From: Acidilobaceae archaeon
GTDB lineage: Archaea > Thermoproteota > Thermoprotei_A > Sulfolobales > Acidilobaceae
DNA length: 64,000 bases
Direction of reading: 5' to 3'
Assembly (NCBI GenBank): GCA_027080775.1
Contig: JALWPV010000028.1
Location: 124,001-188,000 of the forward strand
Shown: piece by piece, positions 16,866 to 25,875 of the stretch
Numbering within the stretch: the stretch's first letter is position 1
Layout: every line of letters starts with the position of its first letter
Program-made: the position numbers and the translations under genes
The notes under the pieces: model-generated
Database searches by the model: none
The model's input: the letters and a program-made list of their open reading frames with translations, nothing else
What the model was told of the DNA's origin: nothing

Positions 16866-17579
16866 ATGAAGGTCGGGAGAACCCTTCAGCCCGCCTCAGA
16901 CGCAAGAGAGAAAATCCTACTCCCTGAACTCCTGCAGGGTAGGGCTCCGGATGAGTTGAAGCTTCTCGAGTGGGTAAAACGCTTGATGAGGGATTTTAGG
17001 TCTCTACCAAGGTACTCGAGGGACGTTAGATCGATTGCTAGAAGGATGTTTGTCACGAATGCGTTCGACAGCCTCCTAGCGTCACTTGGGGTTAGTGTTG
17101 GCGGCTACGCCTCCACGGCAGACCCCAAGCTCCTTGGCCTAAGCATCGTGGGCGGGGGCCTGGCGATGGGGCTCTTCAGCGGCGTCATAGGGGTCTACCT
17201 GTCGGAGAGGGCAGAGCGGCTAAGGGAGCTGAGAGAGATTGAGCGTAGCATGGCTAGGAGCCTAGAGGGTACGGTCTACGCTGAAATGGCGAGGCTGATC
17301 CCGGTCTATGTGGCCCTCTGGAGCGGCCTCGGCGCGGTTGCATTCCCGATACTGGTAGCCCTGCCATACTTCGCCTCAGCCGCGGGTCTAGCGGGGATAA
17401 GGACAGCGTACTATATGAGCTTATCGACGGGGACGGCGCTCTCGGCGCTCCTAGGCTACTACCTAGCCATTGTGAGTGGAGAGAGCAAGCTGGTATCAAC
17501 ACTTAGGCTACTAGCCCTAGCTATAGGGGGGGTCATCGCAGTCTATCTAATGAAGCTGTTAGTAGGCGGAGCCCCCTAG
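16866..17579 (+). CDS. VIT1/CCC1-like integral membrane protein
   Basis: A 237-residue protein with a soluble helical N-terminal part (about 1-60) and several membrane helices. The first hydrophobic region (SLLASLGVSVGGYA..LGLSIVGGGLAMGLFSGVIGVYLSERAERLRELREIERSM) resembles the VIT1/CCC1 metal/H+ antiporter family, where the helix leads into an acidic metal-binding segment. Archaeal members may move iron or manganese. The start is uncertain; the ATG at 16866 is the first that avoids overlap with the divergent gene. Confidence 0.65.
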   Translation: MKVGRTLQPASDAREKILLPELLQGRAPDELKLLEWVKRLMRDFRSLPRYSRDVRSIARRMFVTNAFDSLLASLGVSVGGYASTADPKLLGLSIVGGGLAMGLFSGVIGVYLSERAERLRELREIERSMARSLEGTVYAEMARLIPVYVALWSGLGAVAFPILVALPYFASAAGLAGIRTAYYMSLSTGTALSALLGYYLAIVSGESKLVSTLRLLALAIGGVIAVYLMKLLVGGAP

Positions 17580-17719
17580 AATAACGGGGAACATAGTAGG
17601 GGAGGAGGGCCTCCAGGCCTGCTTCTCTCGCGCCATAAATAGGGCTGGACACGAACACAAGCCTATGGAATCCCACGGACGCTGGGCGCTTGGGCAGCTG
17701 GGCGCCCAGCGCCGCTTGC

Positions 17720-18088
17720 CTATTCCAGCGACCTATCAGCTGCACCCATCACTACTCTCTCCGGCGAGAGCCTGCTAACGATGTAATTGAAGGCCTTCTC
17801 TGGGTCAGTGTGGCTTCCGCAAGAGTAGACATCAACCGTGGCGAAGTCGTACTCGGGCCACGTGTGAATTGTTATGTGGCTCTCGAGCACTATAGCGACG
17901 ACGCTCACGCCATCACCTATCTTCCAAGCCTTAACGTCGAGGAGCGTCATATTACCTATCTCAGCAGCCTTGACCACGATATCCCTGAGTTCGTCGGGGT
18001 CGGTGAGGGCCTTCCTGTTCCTACAGCCGTAGAGATTCCCGTAGTAATGGCGCCCGACAACCTTGTAGCCCTGCTCTATCCTCTGCAT
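17720..18088 (-). CDS. speH: Pyruvoyl decarboxylase proenzyme, AdoMetDC/ArgDC family (copy 1)
   Basis: A 122-residue proenzyme of the prokaryotic S-adenosylmethionine decarboxylase type. It self-cleaves between Glu69 and Ser70 in [11 protein letters not shown] to make the pyruvoyl group; His75 and Cys90 (VYSCG) are the processing and catalytic residues. It feeds aminopropyl groups into spermidine synthesis. Crenarchaea have two such paralogs, one of which has become an arginine decarboxylase (shown in Sulfolobus). The second copy here is at 58830-59225. Which does which is not decided from sequence, so the symbol is provisional. Confidence 0.85.
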   Translation of the reverse strand: MQRIEQGYKVVGRHYYGNLYGCRNRKALTDPDELRDIVVKAAEIGNMTLLDVKAWKIGDGVSVVAIVLESHITIHTWPEYDFATVDVYSCGSHTDPEKAFNYIVSRLSPERVVMGAADRSLE

Positions 18089-18177
18089 CACCGCTCACCC
18101 CCCCTATTTAACCCCCGCACCCCCCAGGTGGGGGTAGGGTATGCTTTAAAGCATTACCCCCCTCTCCCGCTCCGGGT

Positions 18178-18966
18178 ATGGCGATGCTCCGGAGGGGGAT
18201 AGGCCCCATCACGGGGATCCATGGAACCTCCATCGAGTCAGTCGTGCTAGTTGATTCAGTTGATGTATTTGAGAGTGTTAAGAGAGCGGTAGATGGGGGG
18301 CTACAGGAGTTCTATGGGGACTCCGGTTTCAGGGTTGTCACAGGCGGGAGGAAACTTGGGAGGCTAGCTATAGCGTTTGCTCCTCCCTATCCCCCAGCAC
18401 TCTATGATGCCGTGCAGGAGCTGGTAGTCTACGGTGCAAGGAGGATAGTAGCTATCACCAGAGGCTTCAGTTTGAGGCGTAATATACCAGCCGCATCCCT
18501 GATCCTCGCGCAGGCAGCCATGGGGTCTGATAGTGTCTCGTCCACCCTGCTACCGCGAGGCATGCCCCTACTTGCCTCCAGGAGCCTCTATGCAAGGCTT
18601 AGCGAGGAGGTGATCAGGAGGGGCCAGGGGGGCTTCGAGGGATATTATAGAGGGAAGATAGTGCTTACAGTCGATAATGTTAGGATGCTGGCCGAGCATA
18701 GGAGGGAGTTCCTCGACGAGATATCCAGGTATAAGGATATAATAGCAGCCGATACCGTGACAGCCCCCCTCTACGCTCTCCAATACATATATCCTAGCCT
18801 CGAGGCATCAACTCTCATCTACGTTGAGGGGGACTTAGACTACGCTTCAAAAGTGGTGGAAGAGGATATAGAGCACTACCAGACCACGTTGCATAGGATA
18901 AACAGGTCCCTATCCCTTCTAACACTCGAGATGATTGATATACTAGCAGGCCCCCAGGAGGTGTAG
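18178..18966 (+). CDS. Nucleoside phosphorylase-like protein, divergent
   Basis: A 262-residue protein with the general outline of the purine/uridine phosphorylase family: FRVVTGGRKLGRLAIAF near the start, LVVYGARRIVAITRGFSL (place of the phosphate-binding GxxR/GTxG region), and an alpha/beta core. The usual glycine-rich motif is altered, so the substrate or even activity is uncertain. The ATG lies 31 bases after the centre of a palindromic TATA (ATGCTTTAAAGCAT, 18141-18154), consistent with a leaderless or short-leader mRNA. Five bases separate it from the next gene. Confidence 0.5.
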   Translation: MAMLRRGIGPITGIHGTSIESVVLVDSVDVFESVKRAVDGGLQEFYGDSGFRVVTGGRKLGRLAIAFAPPYPPALYDAVQELVVYGARRIVAITRGFSLRRNIPAASLILAQAAMGSDSVSSTLLPRGMPLLASRSLYARLSEEVIRRGQGGFEGYYRGKIVLTVDNVRMLAEHRREFLDEISRYKDIIAADTVTAPLYALQYIYPSLEASTLIYVEGDLDYASKVVEEDIEHYQTTLHRINRSLSLLTLEMIDILAGPQEV

Positions 18967-18970
18967 AGCT

Positions 18971-19198
18971 TTGCGGGGCAAGCGACAGGCCAGCCAGCGC
19001 AGCGGAAGCGTTGATGTGCACTCCATAATTGACAGGATCAATGTCCGACTCGAGATGATAGAGAAGCTCATAGCCCGGGAGGCCTCTAAGGGTTGCGATT
19101 GCATTAGTAGCGGGTGGCTCTACGCTATATTAGAGAATATAGAGGACATACATGACTCCCTATCGAGCCTCAAGTACGAGATTGAGTCCCGCTGCTAG
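18971..19198 (+). CDS. Small coiled-coil hypothetical protein
   Basis: A 75-residue protein starting at a TTG four bases after the preceding stop, so probably in the same operon. The N-terminus is basic; the rest is one amphipathic helical stretch (HSIIDRINVRLEMIEKLIARE and ILENIEDIHDSLSSLKYEIE) with an intervening CDC. A coiled coil or helical hairpin is likely. No family recognised. It converges with the NfeD gene with 29 bases of overlap. Confidence 0.5.
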   Translation: MRGKRQASQRSGSVDVHSIIDRINVRLEMIEKLIAREASKGCDCISSGWLYAILENIEDIHDSLSSLKYEIESRC

Positions 19199-20642
19199 CC
19201 TCATCCACTCTCCTGACTATTAGCACAGGACCCTCCTTTCCCACAACAACTACCCTCTCGCCACGCTTAATGGGGCCCGAGGCGCTCCTGGCCTTCCAGT
19301 ATTCGCCCTCAACGAATACGAAGCCCTCCCTCTCGGAGTCGAGGTCGTCGAGGGCCTCGCCTACTGCGCCGACGATGCTCCACACAACAGGGCTCTTCTT
19401 GCGGACCTTTATTATCTTGTAGACTGCGAAGGCAGTGAATGCTCCTAGCACACCGCCTATCGAGTAGAGTGCCAGTAGGATCTGCCGCGCATAGAGTGGA
19501 CTAACAGTGAAGCCCCTAGCCCCCACGGGCAGCAGGGCTATGCCTATCAGGAGCATCACTATACCGGTGCCGCCTATTATCCCGAATCCCGGGGTGTGGA
19601 TCTCAATGAAGAGTAGAGTTGCCCCTAGTATTATTAGTAGTAGGGCCGTGTAGTTGGGGTTGAAGCCGCTCCCCGCTAGGCCTAGTATTAGAAGTAGGGC
19701 GCCCAGCGATGCCATCGCTGGGTGGCCAGCGGCCAGTGTGAACAGCACAATAAGAGTGCCAAGCGTTAGGAGTAGCCCCGAGAGTATGGGGTCGGAGAGC
19801 GCGTGTAGTACATAGACCCGAAGCCCCGGCGAGTAGTACTCAACGCTCCCGTCAAGTACAAGCTTCACGTTGCCGCTACTTATTCCGACAACACTTCCGT
19901 TGAGCTTCGCTATCAGGTCGGGCAGGTTATCAGCTATTAAGTCTATGACGTGGTATCTAAGGGCCTCCTGAGGCCCCAGGTTATCGTTGTCTAACACGAA
20001 TCTATGGAGCTCAGTTATATTCCTGCCCTTGCTGGCTGCGTGCACGTCCAGGAACTTGAGTATGGGGTTGATGATCTTGCTCTCGTTGACGGGTTGATAC
20101 TGGCCAGTAGTGGGATTATATAGTACGGGTTGCATGCTGCCTATCTGGGTTCCTGGGGCCATTGCCGCCACGTGGGTGCACACGAGTATGAGTGTGCCAG
20201 CGCTTAGGGCCCATCCATTCTCGACGAAGCCTATGACCGGTACCTTAGAGTTGTCTATAGCGTAGACGATGTTGAGTGCGTTGTCGAGATAGCCTCCCGG
20301 CGTGTCAAGTATTATTACTAGGGGTACATTCTCGCGCTCCGCCTCGGCTATAGCCGACTTGACGTAGTCCTCTATGGCTGAGTCTATCACGCCGGTTACC
20401 TTTATGTACATCACCGCGGGGCCGACTACCCTAGAGTAACTCGCATTCTTACCCAGATAGCCTAGCCTATGGCTGATGGTGGCCTCCTCAAGGGAAACCC
20501 TAGTAGCTGTAGTAGTATGTGTGTTAGTGTGAAGCGCGAGACCCGTTACTATAGCTAGTGTAAGTAATGACGTGTATAATACCGCGGCTGCTACACTTGC
20601 ACGGATAGGGTGAGTGGCCGATCGAGTAACGGTGAGCCTCAA
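19170..20642 (-). CDS. NfeD-family membrane serine protease (ClpP class), long form
   Basis: A 490-residue membrane protease. Order: a signal or anchor helix (about 15-38), a ClpP-like domain with DTPGG and catalytic Ser in NGWALSAGTLI and a Lys in SKIINPILKFLD, then four or five membrane helices, and a C-terminal OB-fold (GEALDDLDSE..GVVVVGKEG). In Pyrococcus the homologue (PH1510) forms a Ser-Lys dyad and cleaves the C-terminus of the stomatin encoded beside it. That arrangement is repeated here. The start is TTG. Confidence 0.9.
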   Translation of the reverse strand: MRLTVTRSATHPIRASVAAAVLYTSLLTLAIVTGLALHTNTHTTTATRVSLEEATISHRLGYLGKNASYSRVVGPAVMYIKVTGVIDSAIEDYVKSAIAEAERENVPLVIILDTPGGYLDNALNIVYAIDNSKVPVIGFVENGWALSAGTLILVCTHVAAMAPGTQIGSMQPVLYNPTTGQYQPVNESKIINPILKFLDVHAASKGRNITELHRFVLDNDNLGPQEALRYHVIDLIADNLPDLIAKLNGSVVGISSGNVKLVLDGSVEYYSPGLRVYVLHALSDPILSGLLLTLGTLIVLFTLAAGHPAMASLGALLLILGLAGSGFNPNYTALLLIILGATLLFIEIHTPGFGIIGGTGIVMLLIGIALLPVGARGFTVSPLYARQILLALYSIGGVLGAFTAFAVYKIIKVRKKSPVVWSIVGAVGEALDDLDSEREGFVFVEGEYWKARSASGPIKRGERVVVVGKEGPVLIVRRVDEASSGTQSRT

Positions 20643-20719
20643 GGTCGCCTCCAGCCTCCGAAGCCCGACCCGCTCTTCTCCTAGGCATGAGAGGCTATAC
20701 GCCTAACTATCAGCCGGGC

Positions 20720-21559
20720 CTAGTAGGGCTTCTCCTCGCCCTCCTCGAGCCCTCCTATGCTTGCTCCGCCCCTGCTTAGTGCACGCGTGAGGCCAGCCAC
20801 CTCCCCGGTCACGGCGAGCCTCGAGGAGGCAGAGAGTACTCCCTGCTCGGTCACCACTATCAGGTTCTTCTCCTTGGCCACCTCCACTAGCGTCTGAAGC
20901 TCTCTAAGTCTCAGGGCTGCGGGATGCTTCTCATAGAACTCTGCTGCCTCGGCCATTATCTTGGCGGCCTGCCTCTCGCCCTCGGCCTCTATAATCCTTG
21001 CCCTCCTCCATCTCTCGGCCTCCGCCTGCTTGGCCATTGCTCTCAGCATAGTGTCTGGTAGCCTGACCTCCTTGAGTGTGACGGCCGTGACCTTTATCCC
21101 CCAGGGGTCGGTGAGTTTATCCAGGATCTCTTGGAGGCGCTTGTTTATCTCTTCCCTCTTGGTTAGGAGGTCATCTAGTTCTATCTGGCCGATTACATCC
21201 CTGAGCGTCGTCTGAGCTAGGAGGACCACACCATAGTGGTAGTTCTCAATCCTAGTGACGGCCTTAACGGGGTCGAAGACTTTATAGTATACAACAGCGT
21301 CGACGCCAACTGTTACGTTGTCCTTAGTTATTATGCGCTGCTCGGGGACATCCGCTGTAACTATTCTGAGGTCTATCTTAACGAAGTTGTCGACGAATGG
21401 TATGATGAAGAAGAGGCCTGGTCCCTTAGCACCCAGTAGTCTGCCCAGCCTGAATATGACTGCCCTCTCATACTCCTTCACAATCTTTATACTCATGGCT
21501 AGGAGTATGGCGACTATGAATAGTATGAAGAGGCTCTCCACGAGCGTGGCCTCGCTCAT
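20720..21559 (-). CDS. Stomatin/prohibitin (SPFH) family protein
   Basis: A 279-residue membrane-anchored SPFH protein: one N-terminal helix (about 7-25), then EYERAVIFRLGRLLGAKGPGLFFIIPFVD, the core LRIVTADVPEQRIITKDNVTVGVDAVVYYKV and a long coiled-coil (KQAEAERWRRARIIEAEGERQAAKIMAEA). The hydrophobic C-terminal segment (KNLIVVTEQ) matches the site cut by NfeD proteases. It lies 77 bases upstream of the NfeD gene on the same strand. The ATG at 21559 is preferred to the TTG two codons before. Confidence 0.92.
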   Translation of the reverse strand: MSEATLVESLFILFIVAILLAMSIKIVKEYERAVIFRLGRLLGAKGPGLFFIIPFVDNFVKIDLRIVTADVPEQRIITKDNVTVGVDAVVYYKVFDPVKAVTRIENYHYGVVLLAQTTLRDVIGQIELDDLLTKREEINKRLQEILDKLTDPWGIKVTAVTLKEVRLPDTMLRAMAKQAEAERWRRARIIEAEGERQAAKIMAEAAEFYEKHPAALRLRELQTLVEVAKEKNLIVVTEQGVLSASSRLAVTGEVAGLTRALSRGGASIGGLEEGEEKPY

Positions 21560-21651
21560 AGGCAAGCGGTTTCACACTCCCCAACGGTGGGAAGGGGAGC
21601 CGAGGATAATAGCCTTCCCCCAAGCCATAGCTGGCCGAGGCGTGGTCCTCG

Positions 21652-22089
21652 GTGCCAGCCTGGAGCCCGAAGAGGAAGGGCGTCAGGGCTGAGGCTGAGC
21701 TAGCGCGCCTCCTCTGGGAGCGAGGCTATGCAGTCGTGAGGGGCCCCTCTAGTGGTGGCGGTGTCAGGAGGCGCTTCCAGCCCGACTTAGTGGCTGCGAG
21801 GAGGGGTGTCATACTGGTTATCGAGGTCAAAACGGCTAGAGAGGCTGATGCTCCGGTATATCTCGATGCTCACAAGGTTATAGCAATGGAGGAGTTCGCT
21901 AGGAGAGCCGGTGGGAGGGCCTTCGTGGCGGTCAGGCTTAGGGGCGGGGAGTGGCGCTTCCACCCGCTGGAGAGCCTCCAGTTAACGCGGGGGGGTAACT
22001 TCAAGGTGCCGCGAGCATCATCAGGTCTTCGTCTGAGGGAGCTAGACGAGATTGTTAGAGGGGGCCCCCGGATAACGGATTACATGTAG
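21652..22089 (+). CDS. hjc: Holliday junction resolvase Hjc
   Basis: A 145-residue archaeal resolvase that cuts four-way junctions. The nuclease fold is clear: Glu14 in RAEAELARLL, RGYAVVRGPSSGGG (conserved Arg and Ser), Asp45 in QPDLVAA, and the Glu58-x-Lys60 pair in VIEVKTA, followed by the SAPLYLD-like DAPVYLD. The basic N-terminus KRKGVR is also typical. It converges with pinA 11 bases downstream. PINA physically partners Hjc in Sulfolobus islandicus, so the neighbourhood supports function. Confidence 0.92.
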   Translation: MPAWSPKRKGVRAEAELARLLWERGYAVVRGPSSGGGVRRRFQPDLVAARRGVILVIEVKTAREADAPVYLDAHKVIAMEEFARRAGGRAFVAVRLRGGEWRFHPLESLQLTRGGNFKVPRASSGLRLRELDEIVRGGPRITDYM

Positions 22090-22100
22090 GCCTGCCGCGG

Positions 22101-23645
22101 CTACATTGGTATGAACCTGATGTCGAAGCCATGCTTCTCCGCGAGCCTCTTGATGCGCCTGAGCCTCCTGGCGGTCAGCCTCGGGCTGTTCCGGGGGATC
22201 CTCACTATGAGCACGCCATCCTCGACCTCCACGGCAGCGTCGGGTAACAGCTTCCTAACGGCCGCCTCCAGCTTGGCCGCTGGTGATGGGGCCTTGCCCT
22301 TCACTGGCACGACCATGGTCTGCTCTCCGAACGTATAGATCTCATACTCCAGCTCTCCCGTTAGGAAGTCTCTGACCTCGACGACGGGCCTCGATAGCTC
22401 GGCCTCCCGCAGCCCTGTCGGCAGCTTAACCGTTATGGAGAGGTCGTAGACCTTCCTGACCTCGCCCTCCTCGATGAATATCACCGTATCGATTATGCTG
22501 GGAATCATGCCCAGCTCCACGCGCCTTATGAACCTCTGAATAGCGTCTATAGGAGTTGTGGCGTGGACCACGCCTATCATGCCTATACCGGCTAGCCTCA
22601 GGTCAACGTAAAGCTTGAAGTCCTCGTCGCTCCTCAACTCATCGAAGACGGTATAGTCGGGCCTGCTAAGTAGTAGTATATCGTGTAACTCGCCGAGGTC
22701 AGCGTAGTTCTTCGAGTATTGGGTGACCTCGGGTGGGAGGCGCATGTCCCTGGGAGACTCTATGGTCTTGACGACGCGGCCCATCCTGGAATAGAACTCT
22801 GCCAGGGCCTGGGCGAACGTCGTCTTCCCCATGCCGGGGGCCCCAGCTATAAGGATGCCCTCTGCCCTCTCGAGGAGCCTCTTCATGAGCTTCTCAGGAA
22901 GCCTATAGTCCTCTAGGCTGAGCTTTACTATGGGCCTCACAGCCGTTATTTCCCATCCGTCGCTGAGTGGGGGCCTAGTGATTACGATGCGGTAGTCGCC
23001 CAGTTGGACTATCGTGGAGCCTGACCTGTCTATCTCTATGAAGCCGTTCTCCATCATGGAGGCATGCTCTATGATCTCCCTGGCAATGTCCTCAACCTCG
23101 GCCCGGCTGAGGGGCTTATCCGAGAGGGCTACAAAGCTCCACCTGCCCGGTTTACCGACCTTAGCGATGGGGGGCGCCCCCTCCTTGAGGTGTATGCTCA
23201 TAGTGTTCGAGTCGAAGAACCTCTCGATCCTGAGTCTCCCGCGCTCGCGTGTACCACTATAGACGACGGGCACGCCCAGGGCCTGGGACGCCTGAACCTG
23301 CACGGGGTCGCTCGATACGAGGGCAGCGCCGTTCTTCCAGGCGTAATCACGTGTGATAATCTTGACCGACTCTAGGGTGTAGTCGAGGCACTTCCTATCA
23401 TTGTAATCAACTATTATCACGTCTACACCGGGGGGTGTATCTGAGAGTATCTTCCTGAGCTCTTCGAGGCCTGTGAAGCCCGTAGAGCGGCCCGCCCTGG
23501 CCTCCCTGTAGAAGAACTCCACGATGGGTTTGAGTATGAGTATGCGCCCCCTGATCTCGCCCTGCTCCATGAGCCTCCTGGCGCTGCCATCGAGGATGGC
23601 GTCAACATCTATAACGTATACCCCCTCTGCGTCCGACTCACTCAA
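22101..23645 (-). CDS. PINA: PIN-domain ATPase, Holliday junction branch-migration factor
   Basis: A 514-residue protein with an N-terminal PIN domain (VYVIDVDAIL, VIIVDYNDRKCL, ALVSSDPVQVQASQALG), a central PilT/VirB11-like ATPase (Walker A GAPGMGKTT about 267-275, Walker B-like PDYTVFDELRSDED, GVVHATTPIDAIQRFIRR) and a C-terminal KH-like domain ending in IRFIPM. In Sulfolobus this protein forms a hexamer that migrates Holliday junctions and binds Hjc. Here it is encoded tail to tail with hjc. The start is TTG. Confidence 0.9.
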   Translation of the reverse strand: MSESDAEGVYVIDVDAILDGSARRLMEQGEIRGRILILKPIVEFFYREARAGRSTGFTGLEELRKILSDTPPGVDVIIVDYNDRKCLDYTLESVKIITRDYAWKNGAALVSSDPVQVQASQALGVPVVYSGTRERGRLRIERFFDSNTMSIHLKEGAPPIAKVGKPGRWSFVALSDKPLSRAEVEDIAREIIEHASMMENGFIEIDRSGSTIVQLGDYRIVITRPPLSDGWEITAVRPIVKLSLEDYRLPEKLMKRLLERAEGILIAGAPGMGKTTFAQALAEFYSRMGRVVKTIESPRDMRLPPEVTQYSKNYADLGELHDILLLSRPDYTVFDELRSDEDFKLYVDLRLAGIGMIGVVHATTPIDAIQRFIRRVELGMIPSIIDTVIFIEEGEVRKVYDLSITVKLPTGLREAELSRPVVEVRDFLTGELEYEIYTFGEQTMVVPVKGKAPSPAAKLEAAVRKLLPDAAVEVEDGVLIVRIPRNSPRLTARRLRRIKRLAEKHGFDIRFIPM

Positions 23646-23707
23646 ATCCAGCCTCCCATCGAGGGTGTCCCAGCCAGGCCGTTTAAGTTTCGCCTAGCGC
23701 GGAAAGC

Positions 23708-24577
23708 GTGCATGGGTGGACGCCTTTGTATGACGTGCTGGTAACCGGCTCGGTAGTCTACACGGGCTCGGAGGTTATCAGGGATGGGTATGTCTACATT
23801 AAGGCGGGCAGAATCCGCGACGTCGGCAAGCAGCCGGTACCCGAGGATTATACGTTTGCGACACTCGTCCTAGGGGGGCCGCATAGGATCGTAGTACCCG
23901 GGCTAGCCGTCGTAGCCGATGCGGCGGCCTACCCGATAAGGTACTCGAGGCCCTCGGTTCGGGAGAGGATTAGATACTACAAGAACACTCCCAGGAGGCT
24001 CCGTGTCTACTCAGCCCTGCTAGGCGTCTACGAGCTACACATGAGGGGGGCCACGACAGTGTTTATCGAGGAGGTGGAGCCAGATGTGGTAGTAGACGTG
24101 GCCTCCATGGCTGGCGGCCGTTACGGCGTCGCTTTTCCCGCATGCGTAGAGGAGAGGAAGGCTCCATTGCCTACCGTAAGGATCTCGGGGGAGGACTGTG
24201 TAGGCGAGGCCTCTCTGGGGGCGGGAGAGGTGCCATACCTTGCCGGCCTTGGAGTGTATGACTTAGCCAGAGTAGGAGATCGCATCTGGGAGGCTAACTT
24301 CAGGCTCAGGGAGATCTCTGGGACCTCCACAGGTCGGATAGAGGTGGGTGAAGTGGCTGAGGTAGCCGTCTTCGATTCCAGGATGCCACCCATAGCCCTG
24401 CTGGATCTCTATCCGCAGAGAGCTCCCCTAGCCCCTCTGATGGGGGCTAGGGTTGAGAGCCTCATAGTTGGCGACGAGGTATTAGTTGATGGAGGCCAAC
24501 ACCTAAACATCGGCTTCAAGCACGTCTCCGAGGCGCGCGAGTTAGCGGAGAAGTACATTGTGGGGAGGGGTCAGTGA
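23708..24577 (+). CDS. Amidohydrolase-like protein lacking metal ligands
   Basis: A 289-residue protein with the beginning of an amidohydrolase (DVLVTGSVVYTGSEVIRDGYVYIKAGRIRDVG) and its end (GEVAEVAVFDSRMPPI, VESLIVGDEVLVDGG). The usual PGxxDxHxH metal motif is replaced by PGLAVVADAAA, and no HxH or catalytic His/Asp is seen. It is also shorter than the usual 380-450 residues. It is therefore probably not a metal hydrolase. The GTG at 23708 is listed; the TTG at 23726, preceded by GGGTGG, is an equally good start. Confidence 0.65.
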   Translation: MHGWTPLYDVLVTGSVVYTGSEVIRDGYVYIKAGRIRDVGKQPVPEDYTFATLVLGGPHRIVVPGLAVVADAAAYPIRYSRPSVRERIRYYKNTPRRLRVYSALLGVYELHMRGATTVFIEEVEPDVVVDVASMAGGRYGVAFPACVEERKAPLPTVRISGEDCVGEASLGAGEVPYLAGLGVYDLARVGDRIWEANFRLREISGTSTGRIEVGEVAEVAVFDSRMPPIALLDLYPQRAPLAPLMGARVESLIVGDEVLVDGGQHLNIGFKHVSEARELAEKYIVGRGQ

Positions 24578-24607
24578 TCGAGGGCATCCCCATCCGCGTC
24601 GGACGCG

Positions 24608-25810
24608 TCATCCCACATCATACCCTAACTCCCTTAGGGCTTCCTCTAAGCTTTTATCTCGCAGTCTAGTAGATGAGACCTCGACCCTGTCGGGGTCGAA
24701 GGACAGCTTGTTATACTCCCGCTTGAAGATCACGGGATCTCCTCGGGGAGTCGGTGCCGGGGCACCTCTGCACACCTCAATTTGGGAGGCGCTCTTCTCG
24801 TAGAGACCTATTCGCCTGGTTAGGGCTACCGTCTCATCCTTATCGAAGCACGCTAGAGGCCTAAGGACAGGCATCCCTACACCCTCTGATATGAGGCGCA
24901 TGTTTCTCAGAGTCTGGCTCGCCACCTGGCCTATATTCTCGCCTGTTGCTATAGCTTCAAAACCCTCACGCAGCGCGAGGAGGGCCGCGTGCTCCATCAT
25001 GGCCCTCCTAATGGCTAGCACTCTATACTCGGGCCTCACGAGGCTCCGCGCCCTCGACGCTACGGGGGTGAAGTCAGCGAGGTAGAACGCCGGGTTGTGG
25101 CCGAAGCCCCACTCCCTCGCCAGCGTGATGGCTACGTCGAGGGCGGTCAGGAGCGCCCTTCTCACGCCGAGGTCATAGTAGATAAGCGATAGTGTCGAGC
25201 CCCTCCTCATCAGGAGCCAGGCAGCAGCGGTCGAGTCGAAGCCCCCACTGAATAGCAGGAGGACAGGGCCCTCGCTACCCACAGGTAAGCCCCCGGGGCC
25301 CTCTATCACCTCATCGTAGAAGTAGGCCCTCCACCCTCTAACCTCCACATAGGCAGTGTACTCGGGCTCCTCGAGGTTTACGCCTCTCGCCCCCGCCTCG
25401 AGGAGGCGGGCGCCCACCACTCTCTCGATATCCTTGCTCGTGAAGGGGTGTGAGCCCACCCTGCGGGCGCGGACCCTGAAGATTCTCCCCCTAACCCTCT
25501 CACCGAAGAACTCGACGGCTTTCTCAGAGAGATCCTCCAGGCTATCGAACTCCACTTCTAGGGCTGGACTAGTGCTCTTCACGCCGAATACCCTCGAGGA
25601 GGCGAGCGCCGCGGCTCTGGGATCAGGTCTGGGGTTTCTGAGGATTAGCCTGCCATCAACCATCTCTACGGCGCCGCCAGCCTTCAGGCTAGCTAGGGCA
25701 TCCTCTATGTTGCGCTTCAGCAGTGACTCCATGCGCGCCCTTGTGCTGGGGCCCTTAACGGCTATCTCGGAGTAGCGTATGAGCACGACCCACTCCAACA
25801 GGCTCCTCAC
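24608..25810 (-). CDS. thiI: tRNA 4-thiouridine synthetase ThiI-like (THUMP + PP-loop)
   Basis: A 400-residue protein with an N-terminal ferredoxin-like/THUMP region (IRYSEIAVKGPSTRARMESLL, SHPFTSKDIERVVGARLLEAG, NLEEPEYTAYVEVRG) and a PP-loop adenylation domain (LLLFSGGFDSTAAAWLL, about residues 183-199). It lacks the bacterial rhodanese domain, as usual in archaea. Cysteines at ACFDKDE and EVCRGAP could serve sulfur transfer. It would thiolate U8 of tRNA or take part in thiamine-thiazole sulfur supply. Confidence 0.85.
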   Translation of the reverse strand: MRSLLEWVVLIRYSEIAVKGPSTRARMESLLKRNIEDALASLKAGGAVEMVDGRLILRNPRPDPRAAALASSRVFGVKSTSPALEVEFDSLEDLSEKAVEFFGERVRGRIFRVRARRVGSHPFTSKDIERVVGARLLEAGARGVNLEEPEYTAYVEVRGWRAYFYDEVIEGPGGLPVGSEGPVLLLFSGGFDSTAAAWLLMRRGSTLSLIYYDLGVRRALLTALDVAITLAREWGFGHNPAFYLADFTPVASRARSLVRPEYRVLAIRRAMMEHAALLALREGFEAIATGENIGQVASQTLRNMRLISEGVGMPVLRPLACFDKDETVALTRRIGLYEKSASQIEVCRGAPAPTPRGDPVIFKREYNKLSFDPDRVEVSSTRLRDKSLEEALRELGYDVG

Positions 25811-25875
25811 CGGCTTCTCAGCTGCGTCGCCCTCTAATAGAGGATGACTCGCTGCAACGCCGTATCGGGGAGCTG

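Noticed and set aside
17690-18202. 170-codon plus-strand frame over the decarboxylase gene
   Set aside because: Antisense shadow of a clear AdoMetDC-family gene.
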